Assembly: GCF_023101205.1 (NCBI RefSeq) | Contig: NZ_CP078078.1 | Coordinates: 2,427,411 to 2,491,410, forward strand | DNA length: 64,000 nt | Direction of reading: 5' to 3' | Source of the DNA: Microbacterium aurugineum | Lineage (GTDB): Bacteria; Actinomycetota; Actinomycetes; Actinomycetales; Microbacteriaceae | Shown: one piece after another, positions 41,575-49,369 of the stretch | How positions within the stretch are numbered: the stretch's first letter is position 1 | Layout: every line of letters starts with the position of its first letter | Position numbers and translations under genes: made by a program | The notes under the pieces: model-generated | Database searches by the model: none | Seen by the model: only the letters and a program-made list of their open reading frames with translations | What the model was told of the DNA's origin: nothing

Positions 41575-42549
41575 TCAGTTCTCCGTCAGCGCCGTGAAGG
41601 CGGTTTCGAGGGTGGGAGCGGCGATCTCGAGATCGTGAGCGCCGTGGTCGAGGAGGAGGCGGGCGACGGCATCGGAGTCCGCGGCCCGCAGGCTCACCCG
41701 GTCACCGTCCAGGCGCACGTCCGCGATGCCCTCCGTGGCCACCAACGTGGCGACGAGGGTCGTCGAGGTCTCGGCGACGGTCGCCGACACGGTGCGCTCT
41801 CCGAGGCTTGCACGCAGCAGCGCGGTGGGAGCGTCTGCGACGACCGTGCCGCGGTGCATCACCACGGTGCGGCGTGCGAACTGCTCTGCCTCTTCGAGGT
41901 AGTGGGTGGCGAAGATGATCGTGCGACCGGCATCCGCATCCGCCCGCATCACGTCCCAGAAGTGACGACGCGCGGTGACGTCCATGCCCGCCGTGGGCTC
42001 GTCGAGCACGAGGATGTCGGGGTCGGAGACCATCGCGAGCGCGAACTTCACCCGCTGCTGCTCGCCGCCGGAGCACTTCGCGACGCGGCGACGGGAGAGG
42101 TGATCCAGATCGGCGCGAGCCATCACCTCGGGAACCCGTCCCAGCGCGTCCGATCCGTGCAAGGAGGCGATGAGGCGCACGGTCTCGCCCACGGTCAGGT
42201 CGCCGAGCAGGCCGCCGGTCTGCAGCACGGCCCCGATCGCCCCACTCGACGTCGCGCGTCCGGGCGTGACACCGAGCACCCGCACGGTACCGCTGCTGGG
42301 TTCGGTGAGTCCGAGCAGCATGTCGAGTGTGGTCGTCTTGCCCGCGCCGTTGGGGCCGAGCAGCGCGACCACCTCACCGCGTCGGATCGACAGGTCCACG
42401 CCGTCGACCGCGTGCACGCGGCGGTCACCCACGCCGAAGTGTCGCTTCACGGCGCGCAGTTCGAGCACCACGGGATCATCGTTCGGGACCTCGGATGCCG
42501 GTCGCGCGGTGACCCGCGTCGCCGACTCGTCCACGGAGGAGTTGTTCAT
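41575..42549 (-). CDS. ABC transporter ATP-binding protein (DrrA-like)
   Basis: The 324-residue ATPase has Walker A LLGPNGAGKTTTLDML, Q-loop LQTGGLLGDL, signature CSGGEQQRVKFALA, Walker B DILVLDEPTAGMD and H-loop ATHYLEEAE, plus a roughly 90-residue C-terminal extension. First gene of the leftward operon ATPase-permease-kinase-regulator. I choose the ATG at 42549 with GAGG eight bases upstream; a GTG at 42570 is an alternative. The gene order matches many actinobacterial drug or peptide-sensing export systems. Confidence 0.92.
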   Translation of the reverse strand: MNNSSVDESATRVTARPASEVPNDDPVVLELRAVKRHFGVGDRRVHAVDGVDLSIRRGEVVALLGPNGAGKTTTLDMLLGLTEPSSGTVRVLGVTPGRATSSGAIGAVLQTGGLLGDLTVGETVRLIASLHGSDALGRVPEVMARADLDHLSRRRVAKCSGGEQQRVKFALAMVSDPDILVLDEPTAGMDVTARRHFWDVMRADADAGRTIIFATHYLEEAEQFARRTVVMHRGTVVADAPTALLRASLGERTVSATVAETSTTLVATLVATEGIADVRLDGDRVSLRAADSDAVARLLLDHGAHDLEIAAPTLETAFTALTEN

Positions 42550-42600
42550 GCCTCCAGCCTCGCCCGTCACGGCAGCCGAGTCCGGAGGGCAGTGTCATCT

Positions 42601-42628
42601 CCTGGACATGACACGTGTCATGTCCAGG
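42601..42628. promoter_or_regulatory. Perfect 28-bp palindrome before the ABC/two-component operon
   Basis: CCTGGACATGACAC (42601-42614) is followed immediately by its exact reverse complement (42615-42628). A further TGTCAT half-site lies at 42594-42599. It sits 52 bases upstream of the ATPase start codon, where an operator of the operon's own NarL-type regulator would be expected. Regulator assignment is inferred from position. Confidence 0.75.
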
Positions 42629-42676
42629 CCCCCGTCCCCCCTCCCGCTCCGTCCCCTCCGTCCCCGCCCCCGGAAT

Positions 42677-42743
42677 GAAGGAGAACTCACGAGATGAAGG
42701 AGCAGATGGCCTGAACGCTCCTTCTTTTCGTGAGTTCTCCTTC
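42677..42743. repeat. Hairpin element, sequence relative of the 361-655 repeat
   Basis: Bases 42677-42703 pair with 42717-42743 in 25 of 27 positions around a 13-base loop. The outer 16-bp arm (gaaggagaactcacga) and inner 8-bp arm (gaaggagc) are separated by three bases per side. The order, arm sequences and spacing repeat those of 589-655. It lies about 100 bases beyond the stop of the leftward monooxygenase gene, so a terminator or transcript-stabilising role is possible. From 42755 to 42830 the sequence is a direct repeat (cctgccgctggag twice) and a purine-rich GGGAG/AGAG tract with no gene. Confidence 0.9.
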
Positions 42744-42848
42744 AGGAGGAGCGGCCCGCCCTGCCGCTGGAGCCTGCCGCTGGAGGCGGAGAGGGAGGCA
42801 GAGAGAGAGGGAGGCGGAGAGGGAAACGGAGCGCAGGGCTCCGGCGCC

Positions 42849-44720
42849 TCACCCCGCGGGAAGGAACGCGCCGTCGAGGAAGTCCGCCAACGCAGCCGTG
42901 TCATCGAGCGGGAAGATCGCCGCGACGTACTGGTCGGGTCGTACGACGACCACCACTCCGTCGCGCGACAGCTCACGCGCCGCGAAGATGTCGGTCTCAC
43001 ACCACTTGCTGGGGCCCGCTGCGTAGACCTTCTCCCAGTCGGTGAGCCCGAGGGGGCCGGTCTTCGGCTGGAACAGCGCGGGAGCCGAAGTCACTTCCAC
43101 CTCTTCGAACGGCTGCTGGTAGACCGCCTTGACGTCGAAGAGTGCATCCACGTCGGCATCGGCCGGGGTGAAGCGGGCGAAGAGCGGCTCGGCCTTCTCC
43201 GCCCAGGCGGCGAGCGCGTCACCGGTGCGGTCGCCGAACGCATAGACACGCCAGCGTCCGTCGGCCTTCGCGTGATGGCCCAGGTGGATGACGTTGCCGT
43301 CGCCGACCCGCACGACCTCGGCTGACTTGAAGCGCTTGCCGAGCGGATAGCCGGTCGCGAGCGCCTGATGGGCGTCTGTTCCGGTGATCATGGACGAGGT
43401 GTACTGCGTCATGAACCCGGAGGGGAACTCGGCGGTGGCGAGGTAGTAGGTCGCCAGCTCGTTGGGGTCGGAGATCTCCTCCGGCTTGCGCGCCATCAGC
43501 GTCGACCACTCCCGATCGAAGTCGATGAGCTGCTGTGCCACCGGTCGCCGTTCCGCACCGTACGTCGCCAGCAGCGTCTCGGGGGCGCGCCCCGTGAGGA
43601 CCGAGCCGAGCTTCCAGCCGAGGTTGAAGCCGTCCTGCATCGAGACGTTCATTCCCTGGCCGGCCTTGGCGCTGTGGGTGTGGCAGGCGTCGCCGGTCAG
43701 GAACACCCGCGGGGTGCGTCCCGATTCGTCGATCACGTCGTCGAAGCCGTCGGTGACCCGGTGACCGACCTCGTACACGCTGTGCCAGGCGACCTCGCGT
43801 ACGTCGAGCGTGTACGGGTGCAGGATCTCGTTGGCCCGGCGGATGATCTCCTCGATGGGCGTCTGCCGCACCCGGTGGTCATCGTCGTCGGCGACTTCAC
43901 CCAGATCGATGTACATGCGCGAGAGGTACCCGCCCTCACGCGGGATGTGGAGGATGTTGCCCGCTTCGGAGTTGATCGCACACTTGGTGCGCCAGTCCGG
44001 GAAGTCGGTGTTGACGAGGACGTCCATCACGCCCCATGCGTGCGCCGAGGACGCTCCCACGTGCGTCCGCCCGATCGCCTGTCGCACACCGCTGCGCGCG
44101 CCGTCGCAGCCGACGACGAACCGGGCACGGATGGTCCGTTCCTCGCCGACGCGCTCCCCCGCGACGTAGCGGATCCCCACCTCGACCGGGTACGCGCCGT
44201 CGTCGTGGACGGTGAGGCCCGTGAACTCCACGCCGTAGTCGGGGACGATCCTGCCGGGGCCGTGCGCAGCGGACTCGGCGAAGTAGTCGAGGACGCGCGC
44301 CTGGTTGACGATCAGGTGCGGGAACTCGCAGATGTCGTAGGCGTAGTCGGACGTGCGGGAGGTGCGGACGATCTCGTCGCGCTTGTCAGGATTCGGGCCC
44401 CAGAAGTTCATCCAGCCGATGTTGTACGCCTCGGCGATGATCCGCTCGGCAAATCCGAACGCCTGGAACGTCTCGACGCTGCGTGGCTGGATGCCGTCCG
44501 CCTGACCGAGCGGGAGACGTCCGCCGCGCTTCTCGATGATCCGGGTGGAGATGCCGGGGTACTGCGACATCTGAGCGGCGAGCAGCATGCCTGCGGGTCC
44601 GGAGCCGACGATGAGCACGTCGATCTCGTCCGGGATGTCGGCGGGCCGGTCTGCACCGATTCCGGCGGCATCCTGCACGCGCGGGTCAGCGGAGACATAG
44701 CCGTGGTGGTGGAACTGCAT
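42849..44720 (-). CDS. FAD-dependent aromatic monooxygenase, 3-hydroxybenzoate 4-monooxygenase-like (MobA type)
   Basis: The 623-residue flavoprotein starts MQFHHHGYVS after a GGAAGGAA site. It has the FAD motif DVLIVGSGPAGMLLAAQ (about residue 38), the second FAD motif ARFVVGCDGARSGVRQAIG, and GD of VFLTGDACHTHSAKAGQGMN. The C-terminal thioredoxin-like domain ends with VVVVRPDQYVAAIFPL, as in phenol hydroxylase and MobA. Overall layout and N-terminus resemble Comamonas MobA, which makes protocatechuate from 3-hydroxybenzoate. In this neighbourhood it could instead hydroxylate a hydroxyphenylacetate to homoprotocatechuate. The divergent IclR gene is its probable regulator. Confidence 0.85.
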   Translation of the reverse strand: MQFHHHGYVSADPRVQDAAGIGADRPADIPDEIDVLIVGSGPAGMLLAAQMSQYPGISTRIIEKRGGRLPLGQADGIQPRSVETFQAFGFAERIIAEAYNIGWMNFWGPNPDKRDEIVRTSRTSDYAYDICEFPHLIVNQARVLDYFAESAAHGPGRIVPDYGVEFTGLTVHDDGAYPVEVGIRYVAGERVGEERTIRARFVVGCDGARSGVRQAIGRTHVGASSAHAWGVMDVLVNTDFPDWRTKCAINSEAGNILHIPREGGYLSRMYIDLGEVADDDDHRVRQTPIEEIIRRANEILHPYTLDVREVAWHSVYEVGHRVTDGFDDVIDESGRTPRVFLTGDACHTHSAKAGQGMNVSMQDGFNLGWKLGSVLTGRAPETLLATYGAERRPVAQQLIDFDREWSTLMARKPEEISDPNELATYYLATAEFPSGFMTQYTSSMITGTDAHQALATGYPLGKRFKSAEVVRVGDGNVIHLGHHAKADGRWRVYAFGDRTGDALAAWAEKAEPLFARFTPADADVDALFDVKAVYQQPFEEVEVTSAPALFQPKTGPLGLTDWEKVYAAGPSKWCETDIFAARELSRDGVVVVVRPDQYVAAIFPLDDTAALADFLDGAFLPAG

Positions 44721-44781
44721 CGTCGTCGATTCCTTCCGGACTTCTTCGTCGGTCTTGCCTGCGGGTCTTGCTTTCGTCGAA

Positions 44782-44828
44782 CGCTGTGTTCTATATTCGA
44801 ACATGCTGTTCTACTATTGAACACAGCG
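44782..44828. promoter_or_regulatory. Array of GAACA/TGTTC sites between the monooxygenase and IclR genes
   Basis: CGCTGTGTTC (44782-44791) is inverted exactly at 44819-44828, and between them lies the smaller dyad GAACATGCTGTTC (44800-44812). Three evenly placed TGTTC-type half-site groups in a divergent promoter fit an IclR-type operator. Most of this region is notably A/T-rich for the window. Confidence 0.65.
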
Positions 44829-44865
44829 TAGTCCGCGGCGCCGCACATCGCAAGGGAGCACCCGC

Positions 44866-45576
44866 ATGCCCGAGAACACGAAGACCTCCCCCGCCTCGCA
44901 GACCCTGAGCCGCGGCATCCGCATCCTCGAAGTCCTGGCCGACGCGCGCGGGGCGCTCACGATCGACGAGATCTCTGCCCGCCTCGGGGTGCACCGCTCG
45001 ATCGCCTACCGCCTGGTGCGCACACTCGAAGACCACCGCCTGGTGACGCGCGATGCCGCGGGGGCCGTGGGTCTCGGCGCCCGGATGGCGGCGCTCGCCG
45101 CCGGTGTCGCCCATGACCTCCAGGCCGAAGCGCTCCCCGAGCTCACCGCGATCGCCAACGAGCTGGGCATGACCTGCTTCCTCGCCGTGCTCGACGGCGG
45201 GGAGTGCATCACGCTGGCGAGTGTCGAGCCCCGCCATGCGGTCGCCAGTGTCGCGCAGCGCCCCGGCGCCCGGCATCCCGTCACCGTCGGCGCACCGGGC
45301 AAGGCCATCCTGGCGCAGCTCCCGCCTGCCGAGTGGCCGGCGGGCGCCCCCTCCTCCCTCCCCGCAGACGTCGAGACGACGAAGGACCGCGGCTTCGCGA
45401 CCAGCCACGACGAGGTCATCCCCACCGTGCAGTCGGTGGCGGTACCGCTCGCGCTCCGGGGTCAGCGCCCGGCCGCGATCGCCGTCGTGCACGTGGCGAC
45501 CGCGCTCGATGATGCCGCGATCGCCGCGCGCCTCCAGCGTTCGGCCGAGGCCATCCGCGACTCCCTCGCCGGCTGA
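44866..45576 (+). CDS. IclR family regulator, probable controller of the monooxygenase gene
   Basis: The 236-residue protein has an N-terminal winged helix-turn-helix (IRILEVLADARGALTIDEISA, abbreviated: GALTIDEISARLGVHRSIAYRLV) and an IclR effector domain with HPVTVGAPGKAILAQL. AAGGGAG precedes the ATG at 44866. It is divergent from the MobA-like gene across 145 bases holding repeated GAACA/TGTTC sites. Aromatic acids are typical ligands for such IclR members (PobR, PcaR relatives), making a hydroxy-aromatic effector plausible. Confidence 0.88.
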   Translation: MPENTKTSPASQTLSRGIRILEVLADARGALTIDEISARLGVHRSIAYRLVRTLEDHRLVTRDAAGAVGLGARMAALAAGVAHDLQAEALPELTAIANELGMTCFLAVLDGGECITLASVEPRHAVASVAQRPGARHPVTVGAPGKAILAQLPPAEWPAGAPSSLPADVETTKDRGFATSHDEVIPTVQSVAVPLALRGQRPAAIAVVHVATALDDAAIAARLQRSAEAIRDSLAG

Positions 45577-45594
45577 CCCGGCCACAACAGCGCG

Positions 45595-45650
45595 TGCGGG
45601 ATCAAAAACGCGCGCCTACGGGTGAGTAGACGCGCGTTTTCGATCCCGCA
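45595..45650. terminator. 20-bp inverted repeat between convergent genes
   Basis: TGCGGGATCAAAAACGCGCG (45595-45614) pairs with 45631-45650 with one mismatch and a 16-base loop. The stem contains an A4-5/T4 block. It lies between the rightward IclR gene and the leftward MHS gene, so it probably terminates both. Confidence 0.75.
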
Positions 45651-45695
45651 ACGGGGCGAAGAGCGAGACGGGGCGAAGAGCGAGACCGGAGCGGG

Positions 45696-47075
45696 TCAGG
45701 CCTTCGCGAGTCCGTGGATCGGGCTGACGGACTGCTCCGCCTCGTGGTCCGGTCCGAGCGGAATGCCGGAGCGATCGCGCAGCAGCAGCGTGGCGATCAG
45801 TCCGAGAACCGTCATCCCGGCGAGGTACCACGTGACGGCGTCCGTCGAGCCGGTCGCGCTCACGATGGCGGTGGCGATCGTCGGTGCGAACGCCCCTCCG
45901 GCGATCGCGCCGATCGCGTAGGAGATGGACACTCCCGAGAAGCGGATGCTCGCAGGGAACAGTTCGGCGTACAGCGCCGCCTGCGGGCCGTAGGTGAAGC
46001 CGAGACCGATGGTCAGGATCGCGAGACCGGCGAACAGCAGACCGATCTCGCCGGTGTTCACGAGCGGGAACAGGGTGAACACACCGATCAGCTGCAACAC
46101 CCATCCGATGACGTACGTCGTACGACGGCCGATGCGGTCGGACAGCCATCCGGCGAGAAGGGTCGTGAGCAGCCAGGTGACGGCAGAACCCGCGACAGCC
46201 CAGAGGACCGGTCCGCGCTCGAGGCCGATCGACCCCTCGGGGTTGGTCGCGTAGCCCTGGATGTATCCGCCGGTGGTCATGTAGCCGACGGCGTTGTTGC
46301 CGGCGAACACCAGCGCCGCGATGATGACGAGCAGCAGGTGCTTGCGGAACAGCTGCGCGATCGGCATCTGCGCCTTCTCCTTGCGCGCAGCGAGTTCGGT
46401 GAAGACCGGGCTCTCCTCGACCTTGCGACGCACGTAGTAGCCGACGAGGATCAGCACCACGCTGAGCAGGAACGGCACCCGCCAGCCCCAGGCCATGAAC
46501 TGCTCGCCGGGAGCGATCACGGTCATCAGCGCCATCACGCCCGAGGCGAGGAGCAGGCCGAGGGGAACGCCGATCTGCGGCGACGCGCCGAAGATGCCGC
46601 GCTTCTTGCGCGGAGCGTGCTCGACGGCCATCAGCACCGCGCCGCCCCACTCACCGCCGGCGGAGATGCCCTGGATGATGCGGAGCAGCACCAGCAGGAT
46701 CGGCGCCGTGATCCCGATCGTCTCGTACGTGGGCAGGAGACCGATGAGCGCCGTCGCGGCGCCCATCAGGATGAGTGTCCACATGAGCACGGTCTTGCGC
46801 CCGAGCTTGTCGCCGTAGTGCCCCGCGAGGAAGGCGCCGAGCGGGCGGAAGAGGAAGCTGACGCCGACCGTCGCGAAGGCGACCAGCGCACTGTTCGCGC
46901 CCAGGGGCTCGAAGAACAGCTGCCCGAAAACGAGTCCGACCGCTGTGGCGTAGATGAAGAAGTCGTACCACTCGACGGTGGTGCCGACGACGGTTGCGAA
47001 GACGACGCGGCGCCGATCGGCCGATGTCGCGATGGTTCCGGTGGGCGTGAACCCATCCTGTGACTGCCCGCTCAT
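45696..47075 (-). CDS. MHS-family MFS transporter, candidate importer of a hydroxy-aromatic acid
   Basis: The 459-residue, 12-helix symporter shows the same MHS marks as the gene at 4998: GTTVEWYDFFIYA, GDKLGRKTVLMWT, IQGISAGGEWGGAVLMAVEH and YGPQAALYAELF. AAGGAG precedes the ATG at 47075; the longer frame to 47714 is rejected. It is divergent from the FAH-RraA-led hpa operon and convergent with the IclR gene. Uptake of 4-hydroxyphenylacetate, 3-hydroxybenzoate or a relative is a reasonable inference from position. Confidence 0.88.
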   Translation of the reverse strand: MSGQSQDGFTPTGTIATSADRRRVVFATVVGTTVEWYDFFIYATAVGLVFGQLFFEPLGANSALVAFATVGVSFLFRPLGAFLAGHYGDKLGRKTVLMWTLILMGAATALIGLLPTYETIGITAPILLVLLRIIQGISAGGEWGGAVLMAVEHAPRKKRGIFGASPQIGVPLGLLLASGVMALMTVIAPGEQFMAWGWRVPFLLSVVLILVGYYVRRKVEESPVFTELAARKEKAQMPIAQLFRKHLLLVIIAALVFAGNNAVGYMTTGGYIQGYATNPEGSIGLERGPVLWAVAGSAVTWLLTTLLAGWLSDRIGRRTTYVIGWVLQLIGVFTLFPLVNTGEIGLLFAGLAILTIGLGFTYGPQAALYAELFPASIRFSGVSISYAIGAIAGGAFAPTIATAIVSATGSTDAVTWYLAGMTVLGLIATLLLRDRSGIPLGPDHEAEQSVSPIHGLAKA

Positions 47076-47137
47076 GGGGTGTCTCCTTCTGGTTGTGACC
47101 GCATTGTCACGGCGCGCAGCGGAACGGATCCAAATGC

Positions 47138-47167
47138 TTGCCGAGGGGTGAACCGATGATATATGAT
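47138..47167 (+). promoter_or_regulatory. Sigma-70-like promoter of the hpa operon
   Basis: TTGCCG (47138-47143) and TATGAT (47162-47167) are 18 bases apart, 50 bases before the GTG start of the first gene. The A/T-rich stretch around the -10 (gatgatatatgatttcgaatac) holds partial dyads that may bind the GntR-type protein encoded in the operon. Confidence 0.6.
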
Positions 47168-47216
47168 TTCGAATACGACGCACAAGGCGTCGCAGACGAG
47201 CGCGAGGAGGCGCCCC

Positions 47217-48686
47217 GTGACGGAGACCATCAGCCGCCCCGGCAAGATCATCGCGATCCATCTGAGCTACGCGTCCCGTGCTGATCAGCGCGGCAGGCGC
47301 CCCGCCTCCCCCTCCTACTTCTTCAAGCCGGCGAGTTCCGTCGCCGCCTCGGGAGGCACGGTCGAACGCCCCGCCGGCACCGAGCTGCTCGCCTTCGAAG
47401 GGGAGATCGCCCTCGTGATCGGCACGGCGGCGCGTCGGGTCCCGCTCGCCGAGGCCTGGTCGCACGTCAGCGGGGTCACCGCATCGAACGACCTCGGCCT
47501 GTACGACCTCCGCGCGAACGACAAGGGCTCGAACGTCCGCTCCAAGGGCGGCGACGGCTACACACCGCTCGGCCCGGACGTCATCGACGCCCGCTCGGTC
47601 GACCCCGAAGCCCTCCGCGTGCGCACCTGGGTCAACGGCGAACTCCGCCAGGACGACACCACGGCGGGGCTCATCTTCCCCCTCGCGCAGCTCGTGGCCG
47701 ACCTCTCCCAGCACTTCACCCTCGAACCCGGCGACGTGATCCTCACCGGCACCCCCGCCGGCTCCTCCGTCATCGTCCCCGGTGATGTCGTCGAGGTCGA
47801 GGTGGACGCCCCGACCGCTCCCGGCGCCCCGACCTCGGGCCGACTCATCACCACCGTGACGCAGGGCGATGTCCCGTTCGACGGCGACCTCGGCTCACTC
47901 CCCGCCGTGGACGATCTGCAGCGCACCGAGGCCTGGGGGTCGCGCGAGGAAGCCGGCCTCCCCCCTGTCGAGAAGGCTTCCGCGCTCTCGCCCGAGCTGC
48001 GGACGCTGCTCCTCGAAGCCCCGACCGCCGGGCTCTCGGCGCAGCTCCGCAAGCGTGGCCACCACTCCTGCTTCATCGACGGGGTGTCGGTCAACATCCC
48101 GGGTCGCAAGATCGTCGGCACCGCGAAGACGCTGCGGTTCGTGCCGTTCCGCGAAGATCTCTTCACGACCCACGGCGGCGGGTACAACGCCCAGAAGCGC
48201 GCCTTCGACGCGGTCGACGAAGATGAGGTCATCGTCATCGAGGCACGGGGCGACGCCACCACGGGCACCCTCGGCGACATCCTCGCGCTCCGGGCGAAGA
48301 CCCGCGGGGCGGCCGGTGTGGTCACCGACGGCGGGGTCCGCGACTTCGATGCCGTGGCCGAGATCGGTCTGCCGGTGTTCTCCCAGGGCGCGCACCCGTC
48401 GGTCCTCGGACGCAAACACGTGCCGTGGGACGTGGATGTCACGATCTCCTGCGGCGGGGCGACCGTGCAGCCCGGCGACATCATCGTCGGCGACAGCGAC
48501 GGCGTGATCGTCATCCCCCCCGGCCTGGCGGAAGAGGTCGCCGCCGATGCGGTCGCCCAGGAGATCGAGGACGCCTGGATCGCCGAGCAGGTCGCCGCCG
48601 GGCACCCGGTCGACGGGCTGTTCCCCCTCAACGCGGAGTGGCGCGCCCGCTACGAGGCCGCCACGTCCGACCGGGGACAGCGATGA
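47217..48686 (+). CDS. FAH-type isomerase/decarboxylase fused to an RraA-like domain
   Basis: The 489-residue protein has two enzyme modules. Residues 1 to about 240 form a fumarylacetoacetate-hydrolase-type domain (FEGEIALVIGTAARRV with metal ligands E-x-E-like, SNDLGLYDLRANDKGSN, DVILTGTPAGSSVIVPGD) as in HpaG/HpcE, which decarboxylate and isomerise the homoprotocatechuate cleavage product. Residues from about 265 are RraA-like (AQLRKRGHHSCFIDGV, GDILALRAKTRGAAGVVTDGGVRD, VQPGDIIVGDSDGVIVIPP), a fold with 4-carboxy-4-hydroxy-2-oxoadipate aldolase or oxaloacetate decarboxylase members. Start at the GTG at 47217 behind GAGGAG. It overlaps the GntR gene by ATGA. Confidence 0.85.
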   Translation: MTETISRPGKIIAIHLSYASRADQRGRRPASPSYFFKPASSVAASGGTVERPAGTELLAFEGEIALVIGTAARRVPLAEAWSHVSGVTASNDLGLYDLRANDKGSNVRSKGGDGYTPLGPDVIDARSVDPEALRVRTWVNGELRQDDTTAGLIFPLAQLVADLSQHFTLEPGDVILTGTPAGSSVIVPGDVVEVEVDAPTAPGAPTSGRLITTVTQGDVPFDGDLGSLPAVDDLQRTEAWGSREEAGLPPVEKASALSPELRTLLLEAPTAGLSAQLRKRGHHSCFIDGVSVNIPGRKIVGTAKTLRFVPFREDLFTTHGGGYNAQKRAFDAVDEDEVIVIEARGDATTGTLGDILALRAKTRGAAGVVTDGGVRDFDAVAEIGLPVFSQGAHPSVLGRKHVPWDVDVTISCGGATVQPGDIIVGDSDGVIVIPPGLAEEVAADAVAQEIEDAWIAEQVAAGHPVDGLFPLNAEWRARYEAATSDRGQR

Positions 48687-49369
48687 CCACGGTCGCCAGC
48701 ACCAGCAAGTCGGAGCAGGCGTACACCTGGATCCGCTCCCGCATCGCTGCACACGTCTTCGGCCCGGGATACCGCCTGGTGCTCGGCGCGATCGCCGAGG
48801 AGCTCGACATGAGCGTGGTCCCGGTCCGGGAAGCGATCCGCCGTCTCGAAGCCGAAGGTCTCGTCACGTTCGAACGCAACGTCGGCGCGCGGGTGACGCT
48901 CGTGGACGAGAGCGAGTACGCGCACACCATGCAGACCCTGGGGCTCGTCGAGGGCGCCGCCACCGCGCTCTCCGCTCCCCTGCTCGACGCCGACGCCCTC
49001 GCCGAGGCCGCGGAGGTGAACGAGCGCATGACGCGACTGCTCGACCACTTCGACGCACACAGCTTCACGGAGTTGAACCGTCAGTTCCACTCCGTGCTGT
49101 TCGCCCCGTGCCCGAACCCGCATCTGCTCGACCTCGTCCATCGCGGCTGGGCCCGGCTCTCCGGCATCCGCGACACCACGTTCGCGTACGTCCCGGGGCG
49201 CGCCCACCACTCGGTCGACGAGCACACGCAGATCCTCGAACTCATCCGCGAAGGGGCCGACCCGCTCGAGATCGAGCTCGCCGCCCGCAACCACCGTTGG
49301 CGCACGAGGGACGCGTTCCTCGATGCGCTGCACACCCGTACCGCTCACGCCACAGGAGAACCGTCATGA
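48683..49369 (+). CDS. GntR family regulator (FCD type) of the hpa operon
   Basis: The 228-residue protein has an N-terminal GntR winged helix (LGAIAEELDMSVVPVREAIRRLEAEGLV, key block MSVVPVREAIRRLEAEGLV) and an all-helical FCD effector domain with metal-binding His residues in FTELNRQFHSVLFAP and HHSVDEHTQILELI. It lies between the FAH-RraA and aldehyde dehydrogenase genes with overlaps on both sides, so it is cotranscribed with the pathway it probably controls. The start is the ATG at 48683; the longer frames are shadows. Confidence 0.9.
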   Translation: MTTVASTSKSEQAYTWIRSRIAAHVFGPGYRLVLGAIAEELDMSVVPVREAIRRLEAEGLVTFERNVGARVTLVDESEYAHTMQTLGLVEGAATALSAPLLDADALAEAAEVNERMTRLLDHFDAHSFTELNRQFHSVLFAPCPNPHLLDLVHRGWARLSGIRDTTFAYVPGRAHHSVDEHTQILELIREGADPLEIELAARNHRWRTRDAFLDALHTRTAHATGEPS

